A stretch of DNA of 64,000 nucleotides from Ignavibacteriota bacterium. GTDB lineage: Bacteria; Bacteroidota; Ignavibacteria; Ignavibacteriales; Melioribacteraceae. Shown one piece after another: positions 47,934 through 56,650 of this stretch. Under the pieces are notes generated by a model that was not told the DNA's origin, made no database searches, and worked only from the letters and a program-made list of their open reading frames with translations. Within the stretch, counting starts at the first letter, position 1. Every line of letters begins with the position of its first letter. The stretch is from the NCBI GenBank assembly GCA_016713565.1, contig JADJOX010000007.1, positions 496,001 to 560,000 of the forward strand, given 5' to 3'. A program made the translations under genes and the position numbers.

Positions 47934-47962
47934 TTTCACCATCAAAATAATTGATGGTGAAA
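47934..47962 (-). terminator. Hairpin between the cyclophilin gene and holA
   Basis: TTTCACCATCAA at 47934-47945 and TTGATGGTGAAA at 47951-47962 form a perfect 12-bp stem with a 5-base loop. On the minus strand it starts four bases after the cyclophilin stop codon and ends 11 bases before the holA ATG, followed by ATTCTTT. It is either a terminator for the upstream operon or a structure in the holA leader. Confidence 0.75.
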
Positions 47963-47966
47963 TTAA

Positions 47967-48590
47967 TTATTTAGATCTCTTTTCAATTGTAACACTTTGC
48001 ATTACAACATCTTTAAGCGGTTTATCAAACGGTTTGGAAGTTTGAACTTTGCCAATATTTTTTACAACATCCAATCCATTTATTACTTGACCGAAAACAG
48101 AATGTTTTCCATCAAGCCAAGGTGTTGGTACCAATGTAATAAAAAATTGACTTCCGTTTGTATTTGGTCCGGCATTTGCCATTGATAAAACGCCAGGTCC
48201 AAAATGTTTTAAATCTTTATGAAACTCATCAGCAAATGCTTTGCCGAAATAACTCTCTCCTCCGGAACCTGTTGCTGTAGGATCACCGCCTTGAATCATA
48301 AAATTATCTATTACTCTGTGAAAAATTACCCCATTGTAATAATTTTGCTCAGCTAAACCCACAAAATTTTCTACAGTTTTTGGAGCTTTATGCGCAAATA
48401 ATTCAATTTCAATGTCACCCATGTTTGTGCTAATTTTTGCAACTAGCATTTCGTTTTCATTTAGTGTCATTAATTCTTTCACTTTAACCTCAATTGGATT
48501 TTGTTTTGTAATTTCAACTTTTGATAATGATTGTTTTTCTTTACAATTTATAATTGCCATACTAAGCAATAAAATTACTAAATATTTCAT
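47967..48590 (-). CDS. Cyclophilin-type peptidyl-prolyl cis-trans isomerase, lipoprotein
   Basis: The 207-residue protein has a lipoprotein signal (MKYLVILLLSMAIINC, lipobox cysteine at 16) and a cyclophilin domain with VIFHRVIDNFMIQGGDPT (about 89), SMANAGPNTNGSQFFIT (about 134) and WLDGKHSVFGQVI. It folds exported proteins in the periplasm from a membrane anchor. The ribosome site AGAGGTG lies before the ATG. It follows uppP with nine bases between. Confidence 0.94.
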   Translation of the reverse strand: MKYLVILLLSMAIINCKEKQSLSKVEITKQNPIEVKVKELMTLNENEMLVAKISTNMGDIEIELFAHKAPKTVENFVGLAEQNYYNGVIFHRVIDNFMIQGGDPTATGSGGESYFGKAFADEFHKDLKHFGPGVLSMANAGPNTNGSQFFITLVPTPWLDGKHSVFGQVINGLDVVKNIGKVQTSKPFDKPLKDVVMQSVTIEKRSK

Positions 48591-48599
48591 TTACACCTC

Positions 48600-49448
48600 T
48601 TATGGTTGAATAACATTGTTCAGAATTAAAATAATTATAACAACTCCTATCACAATTCTGTAAACAATAAAAACAAATGTAGAATTTTTTCTTAAAAATT
48701 TAAGCAAAAATTCTATTGTTAAATATCCGCTTACGGCAGATGTTATTGTTGCAATTATCAGTGTTAAAATTCCCGACGTATCAATAAAAGCAAGTGCTTT
48801 GTACAATTGTAAAAGACCGCTTCCCAAAATTGCGGGGACACTTAATAAAAATGAAAATCTTGCTGCGGTTTCACGTTTAAATCCTAAAAATATGCCGGCA
48901 GTAATGGTTGTTCCTGATCTTGATGAACCGGGAATTAAGGCTAATGACTGAGCAAATCCTATAATTAACGCATCGTACCACTTTATTTCTTTTAATTCTT
49001 TTTTGAATTTTCCAAATTTTTCTGCAAATGCTAAAATTATTCCCAACAAAATTAAACTTGCCCCAATTACATATAAATTTTTGGTTAATGATCCTTCAAT
49101 TAAATCTTTAAATACTAATCCAATAAATACAACCGGTATTGATCCAAGTATAATGTACCAACCCATTTTAGAATTTTCAGATTGATTGTTAAAACTTTTT
49201 CTTTTCAATAAGTTATCGTTAATAAAATCAATTGTTATCCTCCATAGATCATTCCAGAAATAAATTAGTATTGCTACTAAAGTTCCCAATTGAATAACAG
49301 CAATGAAAGAAGTCCATTGTTCCGGATGTTCTTCAGAAATCAATCCCATTAATTTTCCGGCTACAGTTAAATGACCCGTACTGCTTATGGGTAAAAATTC
49401 TGTCAATCCTTGAATTATTCCTAAAATTATAGCTTCAATTATATTCAT
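48600..49448 (-). CDS. uppP: Undecaprenyl-diphosphate phosphatase
   Basis: UppP recycles the lipid carrier for wall and surface polysaccharides. The 282-residue polytopic protein has both family motifs: GLTEFLPISSTGHL (residues 15-28) and IPGSSRSGTTI (about 175). Eight or so membrane segments are seen, as usual. It lies eight bases after the outer-membrane protein gene on the same strand, in a run of envelope genes. Confidence 0.96.
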   Translation of the reverse strand: MNIIEAIILGIIQGLTEFLPISSTGHLTVAGKLMGLISEEHPEQWTSFIAVIQLGTLVAILIYFWNDLWRITIDFINDNLLKRKSFNNQSENSKMGWYIILGSIPVVFIGLVFKDLIEGSLTKNLYVIGASLILLGIILAFAEKFGKFKKELKEIKWYDALIIGFAQSLALIPGSSRSGTTITAGIFLGFKRETAARFSFLLSVPAILGSGLLQLYKALAFIDTSGILTLIIATITSAVSGYLTIEFLLKFLRKNSTFVFIVYRIVIGVVIIILILNNVIQP

Positions 49449-49456
49449 TTAATTTC

Positions 49457-50068
49457 CTAATAATAATAAATTACACCTAATTTTAATCCAACTCCAAAAG
49501 AACCTAAATCGAAACTATTATTTGTCAAAGTTTTTATTTCTCCGGGTAAATCATAATTTAATTCACATGCGATAAGCGCGTAAAAATTACTGCTTAATTT
49601 AGTATCGCCTTGTGCTTTTGCAATAAATCCGATTCCGGTAGTATTATATTTTTCAACACTTCCGTAAAGTTCTTCTTCGGCTTGACAAATTCTTAAGCCC
49701 AAACCTCCGCCTAATTTTAATTTAAAACCATTGCCCGCGTAATAGTAGTATCCTAAAATTGAAGGTTTATGATGCAGCAGCTGCAAATCATATCTGCCAA
49801 TTGCAATTTCTGAATTATAGGAATAAATATTAAAATCATATTCAAATCCCAATTGGTATTTTGAAGAGATATTATAATTCACCAGAATAAAAAAATCAGC
49901 AGAAGTTGAAAATGAAGGTAGTTGGCTTCCGTTTGAAAATTTCATATTTAGGTAATCATTCAAATCAGGCTTATTAGAAAATGATAAACCCATTCCCCCG
50001 CCAATTTCATATTGCGCAAAAATATTCGAAATCGAAAAAAGAAATATTATTAAAAAGATTTTTTTCAT
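49457..50068 (-). CDS. Outer membrane beta-barrel protein
   Basis: The 203-residue protein has a signal peptide (1-18, ending IFAQ), alternating amphipathic strands (YEIGGGMGLSFS, YQLGFEYDFNIYSY, FKLKLGGGLGLR, FALIACELNYDL-like stretches) and ends in aromatic residues (GVIYYY), the usual signal for barrel assembly. It looks like the small eight-stranded porin-like proteins of Bacteroidota. No specific function can be given. It overlaps the flippase-like gene by four bases. Confidence 0.8.
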   Translation of the reverse strand: MKKIFLIIFLFSISNIFAQYEIGGGMGLSFSNKPDLNDYLNMKFSNGSQLPSFSTSADFFILVNYNISSKYQLGFEYDFNIYSYNSEIAIGRYDLQLLHHKPSILGYYYYAGNGFKLKLGGGLGLRICQAEEELYGSVEKYNTTGIGFIAKAQGDTKLSSNFYALIACELNYDLPGEIKTLTNNSFDLGSFGVGLKLGVIYYY

Positions 50069-51123
50069 TGTAATTTTTCTTTACTTCTAAATGCCGTTAA
50101 AAAATTGGCTACAGGCATTCCTTTTCTTTTTTGGTTATTGTTAATTATAATTGTAAGAATAACTGTAGAAAGTATAAACAGAATGTATGTAGAAGTATGT
50201 GTCAGAATTGCAAATGCTCCGCTAATTTCATTATTAAAATTATATAAGTTTACCAGCACAGAAATAACTATTAAATGATACGAGCCAGTTGCGCCAGGAG
50301 TTGGAATTATAATTCCAAAAGCACTAATTGTCATTATAATCCAGGCCATTGAATAAGAAACCGGTTGATATTTATCCATGTGAAGACTTAATAATGAAAA
50401 ATACGCTGTTAATCCATACAGATACATAATAAATACCGATAAAAGAACTACCATTGTAATATTTTTCGTGCCTTTCAAACTCGAAAATCCTTCTGTTAGC
50501 AAATGAAATCCTTTTGCTAAAAGATCGGCTAATTTATGAGAAAATTTTCCTACAAATTTTAAAATTGCATTATAGAAATTTTCTTTAAAGCGAACAATTA
50601 GAATTAAAAATACAATAATTCCTATAATTACCGTAAAACCCACATAAACCGTAGATTTAAGCCAGCTAATTTGCGTGAAAAGATTTCCCGAATAAACTGC
50701 TACACTAATTAAAACAGAAATTCCAAGAACCAGTATATCAATAACGCGCTCAACGACAATCGTTCCGACCATAGACGAGCGCGAAATATTTTCCCAACGA
50801 CCTAAAAATAATCCGCGATATAACTCGCCGAGTCTTGGCACAACACAGTTAACTCCGTAACCAACCATTACCGCGCTAAATAAATTAAACATAGACGTAT
50901 TTTCTTTTACAGATTTTATAATAATTTTCCAGCGGTATGCTCTAATAACATGTGAAAAAAACCAAACCAGTAAATAGATAACAAACCAATAAACCGACAT
51001 ATTCCCGATTAGACTAAATACTTCTGAAAAATTAATGTTACTGAATGCCATATAAAGAAATATCAGCATAAGAAGAACCGGAAACGAATAACTGAATATC
51101 TTTTTAATTTTACCAATGAACAT
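50065..51123 (-). CDS. Flippase-like integral membrane protein (LPG synthase TM / UPF0104 family)
   Basis: The protein has about eight membrane segments and motifs of the lysylphosphatidylglycerol synthase TM domain or AglD/UPF0104 family: WFFSHVIRAYRWKII (about 55), GYGVNCVVPRLGELYRGLFLG, VVERVIDILVLGI and PTPGATGSYHL. Such proteins are thought to move lipid-linked compounds across the membrane. The longest frame starts at 51162 and overlaps lolA by 38 bases; I favour the ATG at 51123, one base after the lolA stop, which loses only 13 residues. It is packed among envelope genes (lolA, outer-membrane barrel, uppP). Confidence 0.85.
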   Translation of the reverse strand: MFIGKIKKIFSYSFPVLLMLIFLYMAFSNINFSEVFSLIGNMSVYWFVIYLLVWFFSHVIRAYRWKIIIKSVKENTSMFNLFSAVMVGYGVNCVVPRLGELYRGLFLGRWENISRSSMVGTIVVERVIDILVLGISVLISVAVYSGNLFTQISWLKSTVYVGFTVIIGIIVFLILIVRFKENFYNAILKFVGKFSHKLADLLAKGFHLLTEGFSSLKGTKNITMVVLLSVFIMYLYGLTAYFSLLSLHMDKYQPVSYSMAWIIMTISAFGIIIPTPGATGSYHLIVISVLVNLYNFNNEISGAFAILTHTSTYILFILSTVILTIIINNNQKRKGMPVANFLTAFRSKEKLQ

Positions 51124-51124
51124 A

Positions 51125-51709
51125 TTATCTGAGGTCAATAATTTTATATTCCTTATTTTCATTATATTGAAAGAACGATTTAGACAAATTGATATTTATA
51201 TCAATATTAGAAAAAGCAAATTCTAATTTACTGTTGCTTAAATCTTCGACCAAAATCTTTGTAATAAGATATTGTTCATTAACCCAGAGTTTTGCCTGCT
51301 TAAAATTTAAATCGGAATTTGCGGCATCCAAAGTAATCAAATAATTATTCGCGTCAATCTTTTCTTCACTTACTTTACATTTTGATGGATAGCTGTAAAT
51401 ATATTCTCTTAATGAAAACGCCAATGGATCATCTTCAATATTTGAGATAATAACTTTCTTTTTTGATTTATCAATATTCCAAATTGTTTTTCCGTTGCAG
51501 ATTATTTCATTTTTTTCCAACTCAATTTTATAATTGTTCTTTTGGAAAAAATAAAATTTACCTTTCATAACATTTACATTATTAGACGATTGAACAAAAT
51601 CAGATTTCAGATCTTTCGTATCTTCAAATTTCTGCTGAATTTTTGAAATAATTGTATCGTTTTGAAAAGTAATAAAATGTAATAATACCGCAAGCATTAA
51701 AAATTTCAT
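51125..51709 (-). CDS. lolA: Outer-membrane lipoprotein carrier LolA-like protein
   Basis: The 194-residue protein has a signal peptide (1-16) and a LolA-type fold: IQQKFEDTKDLKSDFVQSS, MKGKFYFFQKNNYKIEL, ICNGKTIWNIDKSKKKVII, and LWVNEQYLITKI. LolA ferries lipoproteins through the periplasm to the outer membrane. It overlaps the ftsK stop by four bases (ATGA), the usual ftsK-lolA pairing. Confidence 0.9.
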   Translation of the reverse strand: MKFLMLAVLLHFITFQNDTIISKIQQKFEDTKDLKSDFVQSSNNVNVMKGKFYFFQKNNYKIELEKNEIICNGKTIWNIDKSKKKVIISNIEDDPLAFSLREYIYSYPSKCKVSEEKIDANNYLITLDAANSDLNFKQAKLWVNEQYLITKILVEDLSNSKLEFAFSNIDININLSKSFFQYNENKEYKIIDLR

Positions 51710-54165
51710 ATGGACCTTAAAAGAGTTTCTAACTGTTCTTCATTTTCAATAATTACTTCTCGAGCTTTGCTTCCTTCAGATGGACCAACAACTCCCGCTT
51801 CTTCAAGTTGATCTACAATTCTTGCTGCTCGCGAATATCCAAGCTTAAGTCTTCTTTGTAATAAAGATACAGATCCTTGCTGATGACGTACAATAACTCG
51901 TGCGGCATCCTCAAACATTGGATCTTTATCTTCAAGAAAATTGCCTGATTCAGAACTTTTTTTATCATACATTGAAGGAAGAAAATATCTTTTGGAATAA
52001 CCTCCCTGCGCATATATGAAATTTGTTATCTTTTCAACTTCATCAGTAGAAACAAAAGCATTTTGCATTCTTATAGGTTTAGGAACTCCACCAGGTAAAA
52101 ATAACATATCCCCGCGGCCTAATAACTGTTCAGCACCGTTCATATCTAGAATTGTTCGCGAATCAATTTTTGTCGCAACTTGATATGCAATTCTAGCCGG
52201 GAAATTTGCTTTAATTACACCGGTAATAACATTTACCGATGGTCTTTGAGTGGCAACAACAAGGTGAATACCAACGGCTCTTGCCAATTGAGCCAATCTT
52301 GTTATAGGTGCTTCAACTTCCTTTCCAGAAGTCATCATTAAATCTGCTAATTCATCAATAATTACAATTATATATGGCAATTTATAATGTTTCATATTAT
52401 CCGTATCAAGCGGTCGCTGTTTAGGATTTGCGATTTTTTTGTTATAATCTACAATGTTTCTAACACCCAATTTTGCAAGTTTATCGTATCGTTTTTCCAT
52501 TTCGCTTTCAACGGCTTTCAATACCAATAAAGCATTTTGAGGATTAGTAATAATTTCCTCATTTAGGTCGGGAGAAATTGCCAAATAATGCTTATTCAGT
52601 TTTCCGTAAAAAGACAATTCAATTTTCTTTGGATCAATAATTACAAATTTTATATCCGATGGATGTTTGGCATAAATTAAACTTGTAAGAAGCATATTAA
52701 TACCGACACTTTTTCCTGAGCCGGTGGAACCGGCAATTAATAAATGCGGCATAACCGAAAGATCAGTTATATAAACTTCTCCTGTAATTGTTTTACCCAA
52801 TGCAATCGGCAGTTCTGCTTTTGATTTGCCAACATGAGCCAATACAGCGCGGGCACTTACTAACTGCGATTTTTCATTTGGGATTTCTACACCAATCGCA
52901 CTTTTGCCGGGAATTGGGGCTATAATTCTTATTCCTCTCGCGGCAAGAGCTAACGCAATATCGTGTTCCAAACTTACTATTCTGCTTATCTTTACTCCAG
53001 GCGCTGGAACGATTTCATAAAGCGTTACAACTGGTCCGGGTGTAACGGAAATATCCTCAATATCTATATCAAAAAGTTTTAGCTTTTCTTTTAACTGTTC
53101 GGCGTTTTGTTTTAATTCTTTTTCCGAAACTTCAATTGATTCGTCTTCAGAATATTCAAGCAATTCCAAAGAAGGAGGAATAAACTTTATATTTTCTTCC
53201 CACTGATCCGGTAGATCAGCTTCAATCTTATAATCTATGGCGGGAATTATTTCTTCAGAGTCTTTATTTTTGCTAGATGTTACAATTACTTCCGGCTCAA
53301 CTTGAGGCTTAGTTACTTTAACTTCTTCTTCCGTTCTAACAATTCTAATTTTTGTTTCCGGAATTTCTTCTTCTCTATCTTCTGCATCAACTTCTACTTC
53401 AGGTTTTTCTGACTTAAATAATTTCTTTTTAGGTATTGTGATCTTTTTAATTTTTTCGATGCTTTCAGAAAACTTATCTTTTTCTTCAACATTTATTTTA
53501 ATTTTATCTTCGCCTTTATCGCGATTTAAAAATTCATTTATATAATTTCTAATTGTTCTGAATCTTACATCAAATGAAATGAACAAAGCAATGAACATTC
53601 CGGCTAAAAGAACAATCATACCTCCAAGCATTCCAAATATTCTGCTTATAGCGGCGCCGAAAAAGTCTCCTATATTTCCTGAAAGAACAATACTGTTTAA
53701 TAAAAAGTCTTGATCGCTGTTTAATCTAATAACTCCGAAAAACGAAGCCAAAAGAATTCCAAATATCAAAAGAAAATTTGAAATATTTAACGATAGTTTT
53801 TTATCCGTTTCTTTAAGTATGGTGTATCCCCAAAGAAACAAAATTAATGGGATAACAATTGAGAATATTCCAATAGTGGAATGAATTAAAAAATGCGCGG
53901 AGTATGCTCCAAATATTCCAAGCCAATTATGAGTAAATTGTGTTCGATGAACATAATCCGGATCGGAAGAAAATACTTTGAAAAAATCAGTAAAATTAAA
54001 ATGCAGTCTTGCTTGATCATAACTTGAGTATGAAAGAATACTAAGCAGAATCAATACCGCTGATATTACCAAAAATAGTCCAAGCAATTTCTTCTTTTTT
54101 TCTAAAGAAATTATAAAGTATGAATGTTCTTCGGTATTTTTATTATTTCTGTTTTGTTTTGGCAT
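51706..54165 (-). CDS. ftsK: DNA translocase FtsK
   Basis: FtsK pumps chromosomal DNA through the division septum and activates XerCD at dif. The 819-residue protein has four N-terminal membrane segments (about 28-195), a charged linker of about 130 residues, a RecA-like motor with Walker A AGSTGSGKSVG (about 476) and Walker B VIIDELADLMM, and a C-terminal gamma winged helix (QGSVSLLQRRLKLGYSRA) that reads KOPS-like sequences. The short linker is nearer SpoIIIE than E. coli FtsK. A recombinase of the XerD type is in the same window. Confidence 0.96.
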   Translation of the reverse strand: MPKQNRNNKNTEEHSYFIISLEKKKKLLGLFLVISAVLILLSILSYSSYDQARLHFNFTDFFKVFSSDPDYVHRTQFTHNWLGIFGAYSAHFLIHSTIGIFSIVIPLILFLWGYTILKETDKKLSLNISNFLLIFGILLASFFGVIRLNSDQDFLLNSIVLSGNIGDFFGAAISRIFGMLGGMIVLLAGMFIALFISFDVRFRTIRNYINEFLNRDKGEDKIKINVEEKDKFSESIEKIKKITIPKKKLFKSEKPEVEVDAEDREEEIPETKIRIVRTEEEVKVTKPQVEPEVIVTSSKNKDSEEIIPAIDYKIEADLPDQWEENIKFIPPSLELLEYSEDESIEVSEKELKQNAEQLKEKLKLFDIDIEDISVTPGPVVTLYEIVPAPGVKISRIVSLEHDIALALAARGIRIIAPIPGKSAIGVEIPNEKSQLVSARAVLAHVGKSKAELPIALGKTITGEVYITDLSVMPHLLIAGSTGSGKSVGINMLLTSLIYAKHPSDIKFVIIDPKKIELSFYGKLNKHYLAISPDLNEEIITNPQNALLVLKAVESEMEKRYDKLAKLGVRNIVDYNKKIANPKQRPLDTDNMKHYKLPYIIVIIDELADLMMTSGKEVEAPITRLAQLARAVGIHLVVATQRPSVNVITGVIKANFPARIAYQVATKIDSRTILDMNGAEQLLGRGDMLFLPGGVPKPIRMQNAFVSTDEVEKITNFIYAQGGYSKRYFLPSMYDKKSSESGNFLEDKDPMFEDAARVIVRHQQGSVSLLQRRLKLGYSRAARIVDQLEEAGVVGPSEGSKAREVIIENEEQLETLLRSI

Positions 54166-54891
54166 CTACTTTAAAATTGGTTTGATAACACCAGTTTGAT
54201 AGAAAGGAACAAAATCGGCAATATTTTGCTGAGCTGCAAAATCCAAATCATCTATAAATCCGCTTTCAATTAATTTTTTGCCGTGTTCGGTTTCTTTAAG
54301 CATTTTCTTAATGCTCTTTTTGTGCTTTTCATAAATTAACTTACAAATTTTACTTGCGTCGTCAAGCTCTATGTTTTTATCAGCATTGTGAATTAATGAG
54401 ATCAGCATGCCGGCACAAGCCGAATCCTCATAAGAAAATCTGCCGTTATTTCCCGAGCATAAAATTTCCCAATCTTCATTAATTTCCAACATTTTTTCTT
54501 TTATTGCAGATGCATTCAAGAAAGATAGAATAAATAAATTTGATGCATATTTCGCTTTAACAATTGCCCTTGAACCATTGGTTGTAAATAAAACAATTGA
54601 TTTGCCTTCTACAATTTCTCTTTTGTATTCAAGTGGAGAATTGCCAAGCGCAAAACCCTCAATTTTAATATTATTTCTTTCACCACCCAATAAAGTATGG
54701 CCCTTAAAGGAATTGCCGGAAACAGCCATTGCAAATTCCACGGAACTAACGGGAATTATTTCTTTTGCACCATTATGCAAAGCAGTAACAATTGTTGAAG
54801 TCGCTCTAAGTACATCAATAACTACAACATTCTTTTTTGTAAAATAGAGTTCTTCAGCGCTTAACGGAGTAAGTAAAGTATTAATTTTCAT
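54166..54891 (-). CDS. comB: 2-phosphosulfolactate phosphatase ComB-like
   Basis: The 241-residue protein has VVVIDVLRATSTIVTAL (about residues 22-38), LLGGERNNIKIEGF, GNSPLEY and LFTTNGSRAI, the ComB signature. ComB removes phosphate from 2-phosphosulfolactate, a step in coenzyme M and sulfolactate synthesis. The first enzyme of that path (ComA) is not in the window, so the true substrate here is open. It abuts ftsK with no gap and overlaps gcvT by 11 bases. Confidence 0.88.
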   Translation of the reverse strand: MKINTLLTPLSAEELYFTKKNVVVIDVLRATSTIVTALHNGAKEIIPVSSVEFAMAVSGNSFKGHTLLGGERNNIKIEGFALGNSPLEYKREIVEGKSIVLFTTNGSRAIVKAKYASNLFILSFLNASAIKEKMLEINEDWEILCSGNNGRFSYEDSACAGMLISLIHNADKNIELDDASKICKLIYEKHKKSIKKMLKETEHGKKLIESGFIDDLDFAAQQNIADFVPFYQTGVIKPILK

Positions 54892-55975
54892 TTTTGTTCT
54901 TTATAAATGGTAAATTAGTTATTGTTGCAAATACCCCTTTCCCTCTTATACTTGCTTGAATAATTGAACCCATTTCAGAAAATTCCTTTTCCACATAAGC
55001 CAAAGCAATTGGTTTATCTATAATTGGACTTACCGTTCCACTAGTAATTTTACCGATTATTTTACCATCCTTCAATATTTCATAACCTTTTCTTGGAAAA
55101 ACTTTATCATCAAAAATTATGGGAACTAATTTTCTTTTCAAACCGTTTTCCTTAATTTTTTCTAATGCTAACCTGCCAATAAATTCACCTTTTTTCATTT
55201 TCGTTATCCAGCCTAATCCGGCTTCAAGAGTATTAGTGGTTTCATCAATATCATTTCCATAAAGACAAAATCCCATTTCCAATCTAAGTGAATCTCTGCA
55301 GCCTAAACCTGCGGGCTGAATACTAAATTCTTTGCCGGCTTCAAACAATCCTTCCCATATTTTTTCCGCCAATTCTTTAGAGCCTTTAAAATAAAGTTCA
55401 TACCCTAATTCACCGGTATATCCGGTTCTTGAAACAATAATTTCATTTTGTTCAAATTGGGTTTTTAAAAATGAATAATATTCTAGTTCTATCGTTTGAT
55501 TTAAAAGTTTTTCAACAACCTTTTTTGAATTTGGTCCTTGAACTGCAAGCAATGAATAATCATCCGATTCGTCACTTAGTTCTGCATTGTTTTTGTTGTT
55601 TTGTTTCATCCATTCAAAATCTTTTTCTTTGTTGGCGCCATTTACTACAAGCATATATTCAGTTTCAGAAATTTTATAAACTAAAAGATCATCAACAATT
55701 CCGCCGTCTTCATAACACATTGCAGAATATTGAACTTTACCATTTACTAAATTTGCGGCATTGTTCACGGTAATGTTCTGAATAAAATCCAAAGCATTTT
55801 TTCCTCTTACAAATATTTCACCCATGTGTGAAACGTCAAATACCCCAACAGAATTTCTTACGGCTTTGTGTTCCGCAATAATTGATGAATACTGAATAGG
55901 CATTTCAAAGCCCGCAAATTCAACTAGTTTTGCTCCATATTTTTTGTGAGCGTCAATAAATTTTGTTTGTTTCAT
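54881..55975 (-). CDS. gcvT: Aminomethyltransferase (glycine cleavage T protein)
   Basis: GcvT moves the methylene group from lipoyl-bound aminomethyl to tetrahydrofolate. The 364-residue protein has the expected start (FIDAHKKYGAKLVEFAGFEMP), GVFDVSHMGEI (about 46), SRTGYTGELGYEL and GLGCRDSLRLEMG, then TSGTVSPIIDKPIALAYV in the C-terminal barrel. The other glycine cleavage genes are not in this window. It overlaps comB at its end and the transaldolase gene by four bases at its start. Confidence 0.96.
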   Translation of the reverse strand: MKQTKFIDAHKKYGAKLVEFAGFEMPIQYSSIIAEHKAVRNSVGVFDVSHMGEIFVRGKNALDFIQNITVNNAANLVNGKVQYSAMCYEDGGIVDDLLVYKISETEYMLVVNGANKEKDFEWMKQNNKNNAELSDESDDYSLLAVQGPNSKKVVEKLLNQTIELEYYSFLKTQFEQNEIIVSRTGYTGELGYELYFKGSKELAEKIWEGLFEAGKEFSIQPAGLGCRDSLRLEMGFCLYGNDIDETTNTLEAGLGWITKMKKGEFIGRLALEKIKENGLKRKLVPIIFDDKVFPRKGYEILKDGKIIGKITSGTVSPIIDKPIALAYVEKEFSEMGSIIQASIRGKGVFATITNLPFIKNKNEN

Positions 55976-56622
55976 TTCTTATCCGTTAATTTTTTCCAGT
56001 CATTTAAGAAAGTTTCCAACCCGCTTTCAGTAAGCGGATGATTAAATAATTTTTTTATAACATTAAAAGGAATGGTTGCAACGTGTGCGCCGAGTTCCGC
56101 AGCTTCAACCAAATGTATTGGATGTCGGATACTTGCAACTAAAACTTGTGTTTGGTAATTATAATTTTTATATATTTTTACGATTTGACTTATCAACTGC
56201 ATTCCGGAATGACTTATATCATCCAATCTTCCTACAAAAGGACTAATATATGTCGCGCCTGCTTTTGCGGCAATTAAAGCTTGTGAGGCTGAAAAACATA
56301 ATGTTACATTTGTTTTAATATTTCTTTTAGATAAAGTATTAACCGCTTTAATACCTTCTAAAATTAATGGAATTTTAATAACAATATTAGGATGTATTGA
56401 TGATAATTCTTCAGCTTCTTTCAGCATTCCGTTGTAATCGGTTGATACAACTTCCGCACTTATTGGACCATCAATAATCTTAACTATTTCATTTAATAAT
56501 TCTTTAAAATCCCTGCCTTCTTTTGCGACTAATGACGGGTTTGTTGTTACTCCATCCAATAATCCCATTGAAGACGCTTCTTTTATTTCATCTATATTTG
56601 CCGTATCTATAAAAAATTTCAT
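55972..56622 (-). CDS. Transaldolase, small FSA/TalC type
   Basis: The 216-residue protein begins MKFFIDTANIDEIKEA, has GVTTNPSLVAKEGR, the Schiff-base lysine in NIVIKIPL (about residue 83), NVTLCFSASQALIAAKAGA and SPFVGRLDD, matching short transaldolases and fructose-6-phosphate aldolases. Whether it acts as transaldolase in the pentose phosphate path or as an aldolase cannot be told from sequence alone; the family in most bacteria is a transaldolase. It overlaps gcvT by four bases. Confidence 0.93.
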   Translation of the reverse strand: MKFFIDTANIDEIKEASSMGLLDGVTTNPSLVAKEGRDFKELLNEIVKIIDGPISAEVVSTDYNGMLKEAEELSSIHPNIVIKIPLILEGIKAVNTLSKRNIKTNVTLCFSASQALIAAKAGATYISPFVGRLDDISHSGMQLISQIVKIYKNYNYQTQVLVASIRHPIHLVEAAELGAHVATIPFNVIKKLFNHPLTESGLETFLNDWKKLTDKK

Positions 56623-56650
56623 CTAAACTCCTTTTATTTCAGTTAGAAAA

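Noticed and set aside
50065..51162. Start of the flippase-like gene at 51162
   Set aside because: The first 13 residues lie wholly within the lolA coding end and look unrelated to the membrane fold; the ATG at 51123 is better placed.
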